Of a DNA stretch of 60,000 nt, positions 34,840-60,000 are shown piece after piece. Each line of letters begins with the position of its first letter. Within the stretch, counting starts at the first letter, position 1. This DNA comes from Cristatella mucedo. Lineage: Eukaryota; Bryozoa; Phylactolaemata; Cristatellidae. Below the pieces are notes generated by a model, which was not told the DNA's origin, made no database searches, and saw only the letters and a list, made by a program, of their open reading frames with translations. The stretch lies in the NCBI GenBank assembly GCA_009760855.2, contig WPIO01000049.1, positions 436,001-496,000 on the forward strand, given 5' to 3'. A program made the translations under genes and the position numbers.

Positions 34840-36560
34840 CGCGTGCTAACGGATGACCCACACCGCCTTGACGTGCGGCATCGGTGGTAGCAGCTGCAGG
34901 CGACCGCCGCGCGTGCCTTTTGCAGCAGAATCGAGATCGACCGAGGCCGCCGCCGTGCTGCCTCTCTCCCCACCCCAGCGCACTGTATCGTCGATGTGGC
35001 CTCCGGCAATGGCGGCGCGGAGGCTCGCCGACGCAGCGACAGCCAAACAAACAGCCGGCTGCCGTGAAAGCTGCCTTCGCCGCCGAGTCGCTCATCTCGG
35101 CGCCTCCGGCGAGGCGACTTGGCCCGCCCTCGTGCGACGGCATCTGGGGCACCGGTGACAGCGTGGCGTTGCGTCACCCGTGCCGACCCGAGCCCGAGCT
35201 GGCGCCTGCTGAGGAGGCCTGCGCCACCTTATCTGTTAAGTGACGTTGCAGCATTCCCCTAGCACTTTCAAAACAGTACGTCGTTTTCGTTTGGCCAAAG
35301 GAGCCGCTGCTGCTGCTGCTCCTTTGGTCACGCACGGAATTGTGATGGTCGGACGGAGCCGCTGAGTAGGAGGGCTCGCCCTTCGACGCGACGCCGTCTC
35401 GTCAGCCCGATGCTGTCGCTGCTCGAGCTAGCTAGCTAGCGCCAGAGCTGCGCTAGCTAGCAGCTGCTGCTCCATCTCGGGCCGACGCACGCTCAGAGCG
35501 CCGGCCGGCCGCTCAGCTCGATTCGTTCGATCGCGTCGCTATCGGATAGGTCGGATAGGCCAGCGAGGCAGCTTCCGGCTGGGAAGCTTCGCATTCTCCT
35601 CGTCGCCGCCGCCGCCTGTCTAGCGCACTTTGCTGCGATTTTTTTTGTTTCTTAATTTTTTAACCTCGGACACTGTGCGCCGCTTTCGGTCCTTTCGCGA
35701 GCAGCCGCCGGCCGGCGAGGATGCGACGGCAAGCCAGCGGCTGCTGCCGTCGCATCCAGCAGTCTGGCGAAAAAGTCCCCACGGTCGGCGACTCCTGCGT
35801 TCACTTCAGTTTTATGAAGTGGATGCCGTCGGACAAGCCGAGTCGATGGGATGGCCGACGCTGCCGCAGAGGGCAACCTCTCCCACCACACCCACGCTCA
35901 TGCACCACCACCCCCCCACCCACCCCATACGGACTGAGCTGGCTGCCACAGCGAGCGCTTGAGCAGCACTGGCACTGCTTGTTCTTCTTACCACACTGGC
36001 TGCTCCCTTTAAGCGCTCGCTCAGTTAGGCTGCCTTGCGTGGATCGCGTCGTGCCTCCCCTCCCCCGGCTATGGAGTGTGCCGGCGACTTTCGTGTCGCT
36101 GGCCTCGTGAGCTTGTCCCGGCGGCTGCTGCCTGCCCGGGTTGCAGCATCGTGTGAGCCATCGCTGGTGCGTTTCGGTTGTGTGGCCGACTGGCTGCAGC
36201 TGCGAGCTTTGGTGCTATGTAGAACCAAATGCGAAGATCGCTTTATTTATTTGTACGTTAGGGCGAGTTTATAAAGTTTGGTACTGACGCAAAAGTTTTG
36301 AGTCAGCTGGCAGTGCAAGCGAACCGGCGATTCGCTAGGTCGTGAGCGGAATTTCGACATTTGTAGGGTTGTGCTTTGATTGTGAATTCACTCGAGCACC
36401 GTGTCACCTGTGTGTGGCCTGTCCCAACCGGTCGGTAGTCGAGACCGTGTGGAGTAAGCCCAGTCTGCGGCTCTCAGTGAACGGCTGCAGCACTTTGAAA
36501 ATGCTTTGGGCCGCATTGACAGGTGCTTAAAGCGATCTTGGCTGCAGAGGAGACCGGAGG
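34840..36560. other. GC-rich region after LRCH, no gene recognised
   Basis: CpG-rich sequence contains several long but composition-driven frames. gctagctagctagc and its variants form a small inverted cluster at about 35428-35462. It may be LRCH 3' UTR plus an unrecognised promoter or exon. I see no domain. Confidence 0.4.
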
Positions 36561-36564
36561 TCCT

Positions 36565-36760
36565 AAATCTAATAATAATAATGATAAGTCATTTGTAAAA
36601 CGCCTTTAGGGACCAAAATCTGCATCCAGGCGCTTTACCATTCGATGGTGTTTTTTCCTTTGCAGCAAATGTAAAGCGCGTAGAGAGAGAGAGAGAGAGA
36701 GAGAGAGATTGAGTTCTCTGAGTGAGCTTTATCAAGTGTTTTATTATAGTTATTACAACT
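36565..36760. mobile_element. Head-to-head pair of LINE A-type tails
   Basis: 36565-36640 carries an (AAT)n tail and gtaaaacgcctttaggg/caggcgctttac in - orientation. 36648-36760 carries the + orientation tail gcagcaaatgtaaagcgcgt, interrupted by a (GA)n run. Confidence 0.75.
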
Positions 36761-37434
36761 CGCTGCAAGAGAAGCGATAGCCAAGTGTTAATGACATGCA
36801 CGGTGCCGTGCTTGGACAAGCACACAAATGCACAAGTAGCATGAAAAGACGTCCTGCTGAAGCATGAGGAGATACTCGCAGGGTCGCAGGTTAGTAGGAC
36901 ATCATCAGGCTTGCAGCTCGCACTAGCAGCTTGCACAGGTAAGCTGTCAAAGCACGGACCAACAGGAAGACATGTTCGCTGGGCGAGCGAAGCTGAAGCG
37001 TAGGTAGCTGAAACTTTAATGAGTGATGCTAAGTGAATGCAGATGGTGAAAGACATCAGAGAACTCGTATATCTGCGAATCCACAGAGCCGACTAAGTGG
37101 TTGTTAACTAGAGCCTCTGTCACACACAAAGCGTGGTCTGCTTTGTAAGAGCATACGACAGCCGACGTACTTAACTCACGAAAGGATATGTGCAAGTGAG
37201 AAGCCGAGTCGGGATATTCGAGTAAGTAATTTCAGCTACGTAACATTGCAAAAATCCGGGATTGCTTAGACAGAGATACCAACCACATCCTAGTTGTTCA
37301 ATGCATTTGTGACATCCCGTCTAGACTTCTGTAACTCATCACGTACAGGTATTCCGAATTATGCAAGCATTCAGTTGGCCGAATACTCGGCTGCTATGCT
37401 TGTCTGTCGTGAAAGTCTCAGTTGAAGTAGTGTA

Positions 37435-40400
37435 CTGTAACTCTACAAAGACTAAGTCGGTGTTACGCATGAGAGTTGTCTAACGCTCACTTAAAGCATC
37501 AGATGTTTTTGGTACGTATTTGGTAGCCAACAGACTTAATCTTGCGCAACAAAGAGAAGTTGAGAAGCAGAGCCAAGTCAGGAGGGTAGTTGAGGTAGTG
37601 AGTAGCATGGAAGTAGCAGCTCAGGACGGCTGGAAAGAATGTGCCACAGTCGGAAGCAGAAGTGTAGATGTCATCGCATGAGAATTGTGAAAGTGAGAAC
37701 CACAGTCTAGGACCAGTAGAGCAGAAGCTTCTGTCACTAACGGTCTTTAAGTGAAGGAACGCAATAGCTAATTTAATTGCCCTTAGAGAACCTGAGGGCA
37801 CGTGGGGGCTAAAACTGGTGCAGCAGTTAGGCTAGGTATGAAGGAGCCAAGCCGTGGTGAGGCTTGTGGGTCAGAACTCTGCTCTGTATCCGTTAATCAA
37901 CCGCAAGCAGTCGAAGCTCTTTCAGCAAAGGAGACACATGGCCAAACCTCTGGAAGCTAGCTTTGCAGCGATATTTATCTCCAGCGCAGTGACCTAGTGG
38001 CTTTTTTTGGTAGCCCAGCCTAAATGGTATTACAATAATCGAACCGAGACAGAACAAAGAGGGGGCTAGTTAAATTTTCTGCAAGCCACCTTAGAAGACA
38101 GTTCCTAATCTTATATAAGGATCAGACGTAATAGCTAGCTGTGTCTTCTAATGAAACTACCAAAATGTATAGTTATCAAAATCGACACCTAAATCCCGAG
38201 CATACGGCGACAGTCCCACAACAGTACCACCCACTTATTGGATGAGCACAGTCTTTTAGTCAAGCCACACCCTTGGGATGTCCTAGAGTAGCAGTTCTGT
38301 TTCATCGTCGTTAAGTTTAAGGAAATTTGCCGGCATCCAGGATCGAATGTCTTAAAGGGAATCATCGAGTTTATCAGTCGCTGCAGCACATTCCAACGGT
38401 TTAAACAAATTAGCCCAAGTATCGTTTGCATAGAAGTGTAGCCGATTTCACGAGCCCGAATCACGTTTCTGAGAGGCTCAGTGTTAACGGAGAACAGCAA
38501 AGCACCGAGGACGGACCCTTGTGTGACTTCTCAGGTGACTGGGCTGGTGGATGAGACCTGACCCTCAAGTGACACGGATTGAACACGATCGGTCAAGTTC
38601 TACTTGAACCATGCAAGTGCCTCTGCCAGACCGATCGTTGTTTTCAATCGTTAAGTATGACGTCATGATTAATAGTGTTAAAGGCAGATGAAAGATCCTA
38701 GGGCAGTGACATTCATATGACTTTTGTTGCATAGGATGTCATTGGTTACACGGAGAAGAGCAGTTTCAGTGGAGTGGTGTCGCTTGAATCCCGACTGAAA
38801 TTTGTCTGACAATTTATTTATTCAATGCGTGGTACAAGCTGCTCAATGACCATCTTTTCAAGAATATTTGACAAAAAAAGGAAAAATGGTTTCTTGGCGA
38901 TAGTTTGCTAGAACCTCTGCATCGAATGCAGGCTTTCTAAATATCGGTTTAACGATGGCTGATTTGAAGGCCTTGGGTACAAATCCATTAGCCAGAGAAG
39001 CATTAACAATCTTAGCTATGGTTGAGCTAAGTTTGCCTTCCAATGAAGACCACGGAGGGGACGGTTCATGGTCTATTTTTACTAGACTTTATTAACGCAG
39101 CCACATCGCACGCAGAAACCTCAGAAAATCTTTTAAGGAAGGTCACAGGTTTCGACTCAACATTTCATTTAGTCGGAGGGGTCTTTATGGAGGCACAAAT
39201 GTGAGCAACTTTTTAAGTGAAGAAGGCAAGTAAACATATCAGCCGAACCGCTAATATCAAGAGAGTGAGACCCTTCAGTATTGGTGAGCAAATTGTTCAC
39301 CATCTTATAAACCGGTTTTGGGCCCAACTGGCAGGATTTCAGTTTTCGACTGAAAAAAGAAGCCGGGTTTTTTAAGCTTTCAGGTGTAGACTCGAAGAAG
39401 TCTTCGAAATTGGCTTGACGGCCATCGTACCTAGACTTCTTAAAGTGGCGTTCAAGCCTTCGTTTAACACGGCGCATCTTTAGAAGCTTTTTTGGATTAT
39501 TGAAAGGAATCTCCACGACTCTGTACACAGATAGAATGTACGGGAGCATGCTCGTCAAAGCCGCAGGTAAGTTTCATGTTCGTTGCATCAGTGAGGGCAT
39601 CGAGGCTGTTGACCGAGTCTGGGTGCAGATCAAGAAGACCGGCTACATAGACATATTTCAAACATTTCTCCAGGTCAAGGCATATCAAGTTTTGTCGTTT
39701 CACAAACTCAAAGTTACGTTGCAAGTACAACGAAACAGGAACAGTAAACAAGACTGAGCAATAAATGATCAATGATGGTCAGCAGGCACACACTAAGGTC
39801 AGTTTGCAGACATCCTTAGTGATAATGAGATCCAGGATATGGCCAGCGATGAGTGGTATGATTACGTGTTGGACCAAACCGACGTTCCCTGGACAGTCGC
39901 GAAATGAGCGGCCCTGGCTGTTGCCAGGGTAATAAATGTGATGTGAACGTTGAAGTCTCCGGCGATCAATAATGGCCCGTCACACACGAATACTTTAGCG
40001 AGGAAATCCAAAAACACCTCCATAAACAAGCTTACACAATCGGTAGATCACAACTGTGAGGGTCAGGGTCTTTGATGGGACCTGATGGCAACTGATTCAA
40101 ACAATGGTCCATGCGAAAAGCCGCAGTTCTTATAGCCAAACGATTCACGAACAACGACAGCAACCTGGAAAACCTGATCGCTGACAAGGAGCCCATGGTT
40201 TTTAGTTAGCGGACATTTAGCAGACAGAATTTTAGAGGCTCTGCTATAGCCGGCTCTGCAGCACTAGCGAATTTAGGGGCCCCTAGTTAGGGCCTACGGT
40301 CGTCTTTTCATTTCATACTCAGGCGTGGCAAGCGAGCTACTACCGTAACGAGTGCTAAACAACTCGTTAAACTTTCACTTTGTAGGTTTGATAGCAGTGC

Positions 40401-40560
40401 GGGTGCTATGGCGAATGAGTGATGCATGAAGGTTCTAATTGACCGCCAAAGAATGTCAGCCTGTAGGTACTGACTAATGGCAATATCGAACCTTATGCTA
40501 AGGAGATCCTGTCTTGAGTAGCATATCCGAGGACAGCCCATAGGCAATCACAGCGAAGAT
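37435..40560 (-). mobile_element. LINE family B, near-full-length degenerate copy
   Basis: Read on the - strand from 40.5 kb: a possible N-terminus with SRQDLLSIRFD, the endonuclease motif LLIAGDFNVH (about 39.97 kb), the RT start IAKIVNASLANGFVPKAFKS, PIFRKPAFDAEVLANYR (about 38.95 kb), TQGSVLGALLFSVN (38.48 kb), LKLNDDETELLL, and a C-terminus with YFHATHYLNYPPDLALLL ending at the tgtaactctacaaag motif near 37.44 kb. The coding sequence is broken by many stops and shifts. It is the only copy here that retains both endonuclease and RT. Confidence 0.88.
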
Positions 40561-40782
40561 ACTAGAGAAGGACCTGAAGGTATTGCGAAAAAAATAAGTA
40601 AAAGTTCTCACAGCCCGAGGCCGCTCTCTAGCGCTGGTTACCACATTGCCTCACTTCTCGCCGATCTGTATTGGCTCCCCATCAAGCGGGCACCGACTTC
40701 AAGATTTTGTCACTCGCTTGTTGTAGGTCCCTCCATTCTCTTCGCCCTCGGGTGTTTGCTCAGAGGTAAGGCCCTCGCACTT

Positions 40783-41480
40783 AATAATAACAATAGTAAT
40801 GCACTTGATAAAGCGCCCTCAGAGAACTCAATCTCTTTCTTGGCGCTTTACATTTGCTGCAAAGGGAAACGTGATTGAACGGTGAGTAATATCATGCTTG
40901 ATAAAGAAAATGGATAACATGGTTAGGGGTGACATGCACAGGGTCAGCATGCATATGTGGTTAGTGGCAGCATGCACCATGTCAGCACGCAAAAGCACAT
41001 GAAGGATGAATTGCACGGACTCATCTAAATGTTATCCTAAATAGGTGTTTTTAAGTTCTTTTTAAATGTGGTTAAGTCAGGGGATGTTCTGACGCAAGTC
41101 GGGAGGGAGTTCCAGGCTTTGGGAGCATACGAACTAAATGCACAGTCTCCAAAGGATTTGAGGTTTGTACGAGGTATTTACTGGTAGACTGATGGATTCC
41201 GAAAAGCGGGTGGTACGATACTTGGCCTGGTGGGGCAGTAGATCTGAGAGATAGGCTGGAGCCAAAGAATGAAGTGACCTAAAAGTGAGCGACAAAACCT
41301 TGAAGTCAATCCGTTGCTTGACTGGGAGCCAGTGCAGGTCGGCGAGAATTGGTGTGATGTGGCAACTGCGATGCTCACGACAGACAAGCCTAGCTGCGGG
41401 AGTTTTGCCCCAGCTGTAATCGCCTGATTGCACATGCCGGTAGGCCAGCAAGCAGTGAGTTTCAGAAGTCAAGACGGGAT
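40783..41480 (-). mobile_element. LINE family A 3' fragment
   Basis: The - strand reads ILADLHWLPVKQRIDFKVLS, SLHSLAPAYLSDLLPHQAKY and a shifted tail, followed by about 300 bp of 3' UTR with paired gtgcatgctg motifs and the full gtaaagcgcc tail plus (ATT)n. Confidence 0.9.
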
Positions 41481-41618
41481 GTCACTTCATGACCAGGTCG
41501 TGGGTTCGAATACTGATAGCAAGGAATTCTTGAATTCGCACTGCTAGCAGGGTGAGTTAAGGCTCTACTGACGCTTTTAAATGCGGCTGTTCGATCAGCT
41601 AGCCGTTACTTATTGCTT
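41480..41618 (+). mobile_element. tRNA-headed SINE (family S)
   Basis: It has ccaggtcgtgggttcgaata, the body gcactgctagcagggtgagt and the 3' part taaggctctactgacg, gcggctgttcgatcagctag. It abuts LINE A fragments on both sides. Confidence 0.8.
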
Positions 41619-42018
41619 TACTCCAGCTTACCTATCGGAGCTACTACCCAGTCAGGCCTGGCACCGTACGACTCGCTATGCCGATTCAAGCAATTTAGCT
41701 AGACGTCTAATTAACCTCGAATCCTTTGGACACCGTACCTTTAGATCAAACGCATCTGATTGCCTGGAACTCAAACCCTACAGACGTCACGACATAACCT
41801 GACTAGACCATATTAAAAAGAAGCTAAAAAGTCACCTGCTCCTTGCAGCATTTGCTGGGCTCTTATAAAAATTGCCCTTTGTGTGCTTATGCAAGTTGAC
41901 ACTGTGAATGCTGACTCTAATCATATTGATATGCTTCCTTTACAGCATAACTGTAAAGTGCTTATAGAGAGTTAGTTCTCCAAGAGCGCAATATAAATGC
42001 ATTATTATTATTATTACC
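41619..42018 (+). mobile_element. LINE family A 3' fragment
   Basis: The + strand encodes TPAYLSELLPSQAWHRTTRY, FGHRTFRSNASDCLELKPYR, then RHDIT and the 3' region with the tail cagcataactgtaaagtgct, (ATT)n. Confidence 0.88.
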
Positions 42019-42249
42019 ATTGTAAATTCGAGAGAAAATAGCAACGGAAAACGGCCAACAGGACTCGTGCCAGTTTCGCCGGCAGAAGATACGATGTCTT
42101 GTACGGGATCGGCCGCCGGTTTGAGCGCCGGTTTGAGCCGAGTTGGAAGGGCCGTTTTCGCAGGGACGCCCGGAGAGAACCGAGTTGCGCTAAGCAGGCC
42201 TGCCCGCTAGCGAACCAGTTGACGAACTCGCGCCGTCAAGGCCCAGGAG

Positions 42250-42560
42250 ATACGTCTTTAAGCGTTGCAGTGGACCTAAAAACACCTATTTAGGACAGCA
42301 TTTAGTGGGTCCCTGTGATTCGTCCTTGATGTGCTTATGCGTGCTGACACTGTGCATGCTGCCACTAACCACATTTGCATGCTGACCCTGTGCATGTCAC
42401 CCCTAACCATATTATTCATTTCGTTTGTTTTTCAAGCATGATTTTACTTACCATTCAATTGCATTTCACTTTACAGCAAATGTAAAGCGCCTAGAGAGAG
42501 ATTAAGTTCTCTGAGGGCGCTTTATCAAGTCAATTATTATTATTGTTATTATTATTACGA
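42250..42560 (+). mobile_element. LINE family A 3' UTR
   Basis: tgctgacactgtgcatgctg repeats are followed by a clean copy of the tail (agcaaatgtaaagcgcctag, gagggcgctttatcaagt, (ATT)n). It lies upstream of HINT1. Confidence 0.85.
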
Positions 42561-43167
42561 AAGCAGGCTTCGCGGGAAGCATTCCGGCAGCGCTCAAGCA
42601 GACAAAGCTAGTCGTCAAAGCTAGTCGTCAAGCACCAGCAGGAGGGAAAAGGATGCGGTGGCGATAGTCGGCGGCAAGGCTTTTCTGCCGCCATACAAAT
42701 GAGACTGTCCAATCAGCTAACCTTTAGCGTCGTCGCAGGCCGAAGGACAGTCAGAAAGCCAGGAGCGAACGCGACGCGCCGAGAGGTCGTGTGACCCGCG
42801 CTATAACGGGCTGACCTGCACTGGCACGTAGCCGCACCGAGCGACGGCCCAGGTGCGTTGAAGGGCAAGCCGGTCGTCGACAAGTGCGGTTGAGAGAGGT
42901 GCAGGCCGGGAAGCGGCGTCAGTCGACCTGAGCAGCGCGAGCGAGTCGGGAGGACACGGGCGCCCCTCCCGCTAATCAGGTAACCAGGTCACGACGTGTC
43001 GTAATAACCTACGTCTCGCCGACATTTGACCTCTGCGGTCCACTGCTGCAGTGTGACCTTCGGCCAGCACTAAACGGCCTCACTCGTACCCGCCACCTTC
43101 TCGGGAAGCCACGATAGCGTCCGTCCCCACCTTCTCAGCGCACAGGAAGAATTGGACTCGCTCAGCA
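42561..43167. promoter_or_regulatory. HINT1: GC-rich HINT1 upstream region
   Basis: CpG-rich sequence lies directly upstream of the HINT1 start, without a TATA box that I can see. A 3' SINE end occurs at about 42685-42730 (aaggcttttctgccgccata). It is a promoter only by position, and the transcription start is not determined. Confidence 0.4.
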
Positions 43168-45517
<2,350 letters not shown>

Positions 45518-45726
45518 GCCATCGTCAACGCAGTGCCTCTATCAGCAGTGCTACTGTTGGTCGGCTGGGCTTGCCTCGAGGCGGATGATGCTAGTGAGCA
45601 GCGACTATCTAGTGGGTATGAAATGGGTGCTGGCTGCACTTATCCCTTTACGCAGCAGAAGTAGTGCTGCTACACACAGCACGTCCCAAGAGCAGGTGCA
45701 GCCATTTTGGAGGCAGAATTTAATCA

Positions 45727-45732
45727 AATAAA
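45727..45732 (+). terminator. HINT1: HINT1 poly(A) signal
   Basis: AATAAA lies 210 bases after the HINT1 stop codon and is followed by T-rich sequence (cttttttgacc-like and tttagttttt further on). This is a plausible cleavage and polyadenylation signal. Confidence 0.7.
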
Positions 45733-46860
45733 GTCAAGTCTTTTTGACCTTCAAAACAGTATCGATTTAATTCTTGTAATATTTGTGCCTTTTCTAGCTT
45801 TTGTATGCTTTTAGTTTTTTATAAATATCCTGTAACCCTCGTGGACAGCATTACTTCATCTTCTGGAACTTACTTTGCGTTTGGAGGCACGTGAGTGCAA
45901 TAGACAACGTGATCAGGTTTGGGTCTAGAATGGAGGATATTGTGACATCCAACCTATTTTGAGCAAACTGTCAAATGGTTGGTCGACTAGACTGCACAGG
46001 AGCCTCGATCTTACTGACTCTCTGGACTCCCTCAGCTAGCGAAGCATGGCTAACTGACTAGAAGGAGAACGTGTGAAATGTGCACATGGTGTGACGAGCT
46101 GTGCCCAATGCTCCTGCTGTGCGGTAGAGAATGGTGCAGTAAGTAGGTAAGTGGCAGCCAGCAGAAGAAGTATCAGTTTTCCATGATGCTTAAAATATTA
46201 ACAAGTCATCCGGACGAAACTTTGTTATCCCCCACCTGGCTGTTGGAAAACGCCATTATGCATGAGCTTACTGTCGACTGCCGATTGAGGTTATTTGGAT
46301 GAGTTTTGTCAAGCGCGTGGTGGCCAGACGGGCAACGGACCAAGATACAAAATGTTTGCCTGCTTGCATGAAACTCTCGGCGCTGAGCGTTTCGCGGTTT
46401 TCGATGTGTCTTAGCAGCACCGCCCTATACCCTCCAGTGGAGAGGTACCAGCAGTGGCGGCAGGCAGAAAAATAGGTGGCGAACAGCGAGCGCCGAGGCG
46501 TAGATGAGTTGGCGATGAATTAAAACCCGTTTGCTCGCGAACCTGGAGCAACTGCTGAGCGCTTCTGCGAAACTGATATTCGGCAGAGTTCGGATTGAAA
46601 TTACTACAAAAGCGCTGAAAGTGACGGGACTCGGTAGCTTAATCAGCGTACGTCATGTAGCCAAAGCGGCAATAAATATAATTCGATCGAAACACGAAAG
46701 CTAGCGATAGTTGAGCTAGGCGGCCGTATCTGACAAAATTCAGATACTGTCCGTATCGAGTGGGCACGAGGTACGCGGGCAGCTTCCGCTTCCGTCTGTC
46801 ATCGGGCGGCCGGCGCTCGCGGCCGTCGCCAGTAGACGTTGGCGATTTCGATTGCTGGAT
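45733..46860. other. Intergenic gap between convergent HINT1 and EF-hand genes
   Basis: No gene or repeat is recognised. It should hold the 3' UTR of the - strand EF-hand gene. I could not place its poly(A) signal with confidence. Confidence 0.45.
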
Positions 46861-57635
<10,775 letters not shown>

Positions 57636-58084
57636 CTGTGGTATTTACTGCGCCTCGACCGTTGACAAGTTGAGGGTGCTTCTCTGCAACAAATTACCAT
57701 CACATTTCCGAACGCCGTGCAGACGCTGTGCCGACGCGCAGTCTATTGCTCTAGAAGACTCCCCTTCGCTCACTTGGCCTTCACATGTCTGCTTCATCGG
57801 ATCCGAAGAGAATTTTTCCCAAAGTGCTACTTGCAATTCCGAATAGCTGCTAGCGGCGGATACTTGTTAAGATATTACTGAAAGACGGCCTCATTATGAG
57901 CTCCAGAAGCCGATTACAGTGGCAAGATCGGTAGCAGTTTCCTAAAATATGCTTGAACCAACGGTTTCGTGGGGACTCGAATGAATAGAAATGATGTTCT
58001 CATGTTAGTTTACGAACCCGAAAACTTTAGTTTCCAGACCAACGCTCTGACCTTTGAGGTGCAGAGGTACATCCTCTGCCTTAA

Positions 58085-58190
58085 TAATGCCAATGGTCTT
58101 CAGGCGAGCTGCTCACACGTCGTGAGCCAAGTCACGGGTTCGAGTCCTATGGCAAGCACTTTTGCAATTCCCGATTTTGTCGCCAGCCGT
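58085..58190 (+). mobile_element. tRNA-headed SINE fragment
   Basis: gtgagccaagtcacgggttc, then gagtcctatggca, carries the head and B box without the usual 3' body. Confidence 0.65.
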
Positions 58191-58259
58191 AGGAACAAAG
58201 TGGTTACAGCTGCTGAATTGGATAATTTTCACTTTTTTAATTTACTCCCTAAAGATTAG

Positions 58260-59400
58260 ACTTTAAAGCGCCTTCTGGCTTTAGTTGTCACTTCTATTTC
58301 TCGACAGGAACCCAAAGTCGTGTGCATAGGTAAGGGGCACGTGCGTACACGAAGTATTCGTGTGATGGTTTCCGATAGCTCGTCGTTTGATGTACAGAGT
58401 GATGTGCAGGCGAGTATGCGTTTTGTAGTCGAACAGGCAACATGATCGTTTGAATAGTGTGCTAGCCTTCCTTAGGATGGTCTAGCGCTAAGAGCTCAAT
58501 TGCAGCCTAATGATAGCAATCTGGCTCCGAAATGTGAAAGGTAAGTTCGACAGACCTAAGCACCATAGCAGATCGGAGCCTTCTAGAACATAGAGAGCCT
58601 CAAGCTTAGCGTGCCATGTTTCATTCGTCAAGATAATTCTCTTCAGAAAATATTGGCTACTAAGAAGATTATTTCAGCCCTTATTTGCTCGAGTAGATCT
58701 TGTTACGACCAACTTACGTGTCTGCAGACACTCGCCGTCTATCTGTACCGAAATGTCCTAATTTCACACGTAGAAAAAGCATCTCACGATATCCAGGCTC
58801 TCGAATCGAACGCTCTCACGATTTCTATTTAAAATCTACCTGCCCCGGGTGATCAGCAGAAAGCCTTGAAGAAAAATTTCAAGTGAGACCGACCAATGGA
58901 AACCTCGTCGCTGGCTTCACTGGAATGAAAATGTGCCGACGGAGCCATAAATTTGCGCATGCCAACTAAAGCTGCTCCTTTTACAAGCGCAGCTCAGACT
59001 GCACGCTTCCAGTGTCCGGCAGTTGGTCGACGACGAGAGTCTTAACATATGTATATCACTACCCATTTTACGTACGGTATCCGAAACCAGTCACACTGAC
59101 TGACGCTAGCTAGCTACAGTAAAAAAAAGGCCTACATATGGAGGCAAAGCTGCTGTACTCTACTGGAGTAGCACATTCAGGCGATCGTGTGCTGAAAAGT
59201 ATAAATGATATCCTGTCCGACTTTCGTGTCGGGCTGCATACCCGGAGTGCCATACCTGAAGCTGGCAGCTTCCCAGAAACCCGGATGTCGTAATCCATGT
59301 ATGCTGGTTTCACGAGCGCCCGAGAGCTTGATTGGCTGGCGAGAATGACATAGTGCCTAGTAGGGAGTGCCTAACAGATTTAGTCTACTCAATGAATTCC
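58260..59400. other. No recognised gene; 5' side of EF-hand gene
   Basis: The missing first exon of the EF-hand gene may lie here or further on. I tested two donor-like sites on the - strand, near 58.73 and 58.0 kb, and neither gave an open frame with a start. Confidence 0.35.
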
Positions 59401-59404
59401 TACT

Positions 59405-59470
59405 AATCGGAGTCTCTTCAGCCTCTATATAAATGAGGCTGTTGAATAAGCTAACCTTTACTTTTAACAT
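59405..59470 (+). mobile_element. SINE family S 3' end
   Basis: ctctatataaatgaggctgt, tgaataagctaacctttact, matches the 3' domain of the complete SINE. Confidence 0.6.
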
Positions 59471-59654
59471 GTATTTATTGGGCACCCGAAAGTCCTGCCG
59501 GATACGGATATTAACACAGCAGATGGAAAAGAACACTAGGTTGCCATCGAAGAAATAGAGCCGCTGTCGTATAAAGATGCCACTGAAAGCAGATACTAAT
59601 TAAGTGGATGCTAGTGAGCTGTACCGCATAAGTATAAAAATTTCCAGTAAAAGA

Positions 59655-59828
<174 letters not shown>

Positions 59829-60000
59829 TCAAAGTAGTTAATGCTTATCCGATAGGCTATTTTTAGGACAGTATTCAAGGACATCGTCGAAATTGCTAAC
59901 TTCGACCGATACGCGTATGCGCAAGGAGTCGTTTATCGCCAAATAAGCTGGAGCGGCTGGGCTGGAAAAAGGGGAGAAAGAGGCCACGCCGCAAATGGCA

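Noticed and set aside
34532-35177. Two long Arg-rich - strand frames (about 190-206 codons)
   Set aside because: They are antisense to the last LRCH exon and the GC-rich downstream flank; low complexity and no recognisable family.
58722-58800. Strong donor-like gtaagt on the - strand as a candidate first exon of the EF-hand gene
   Set aside because: The frame with the right phase runs into a stop before any ATG.

Overview
The window is eukaryotic and most likely from an invertebrate animal. Its genes are split by canonical GT-AG introns, its three recognisable proteins belong to animal-type families, and the introns are full of microsatellites, tRNA-headed SINEs, CR1/L2-like LINE remnants and decayed hAT and Tc1 transposons. 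I cannot name the species or phylum from the sequence.

Layout. (1) 3.9-34.8 kb, + strand: a large LRCH-family gene (leucine-rich repeats plus a C-terminal calponin-homology domain). I could place 14 exons whose splice phases close in one frame over 751 codons, up to a TAG stop. The first coding exon(s) lie outside the window or were not found. (2) 43.2-45.5 kb, + strand: a complete three-exon HINT1 gene (histidine-triad nucleotide hydrolase) with a poly(A) signal. (3) 46.9-57.6 kb, - strand: the four 3' exons of a calmodulin-like two-EF-hand protein ending in a CaaX-type tail (CLIQ). It runs tail-to-tail with HINT1. Its start exon was not found.

Mobile DNA. At least two LINE families are present as decayed copies. 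Family A ends in a gtaaagcgcc/ggcgcttta stem followed by (ATT)n. Family B ends near a tgtaactctacaaag motif, and one 3.1 kb copy with both endonuclease and reverse transcriptase remains lies at 37.4-40.6 kb. A tRNA-headed SINE family with a GGTTCGANTCC B box is scattered through the window. One copy carries the family A LINE tail, and another is inserted into a family B LINE. Two hAT transposase pseudogenes, three Tc1 remnants, one element with a 10-bp target duplication, and a solo-LTR-like block are also seen.

Structure. Two AT-cored perfect or near-perfect palindromes, two CCCTAAA telomere-like tracts inside inverted-repeat elements, a symmetrically layered microsatellite and a 102-bp tandem duplication stand out. 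The three genes show no sign of a shared pathway. They are simply neighbours.
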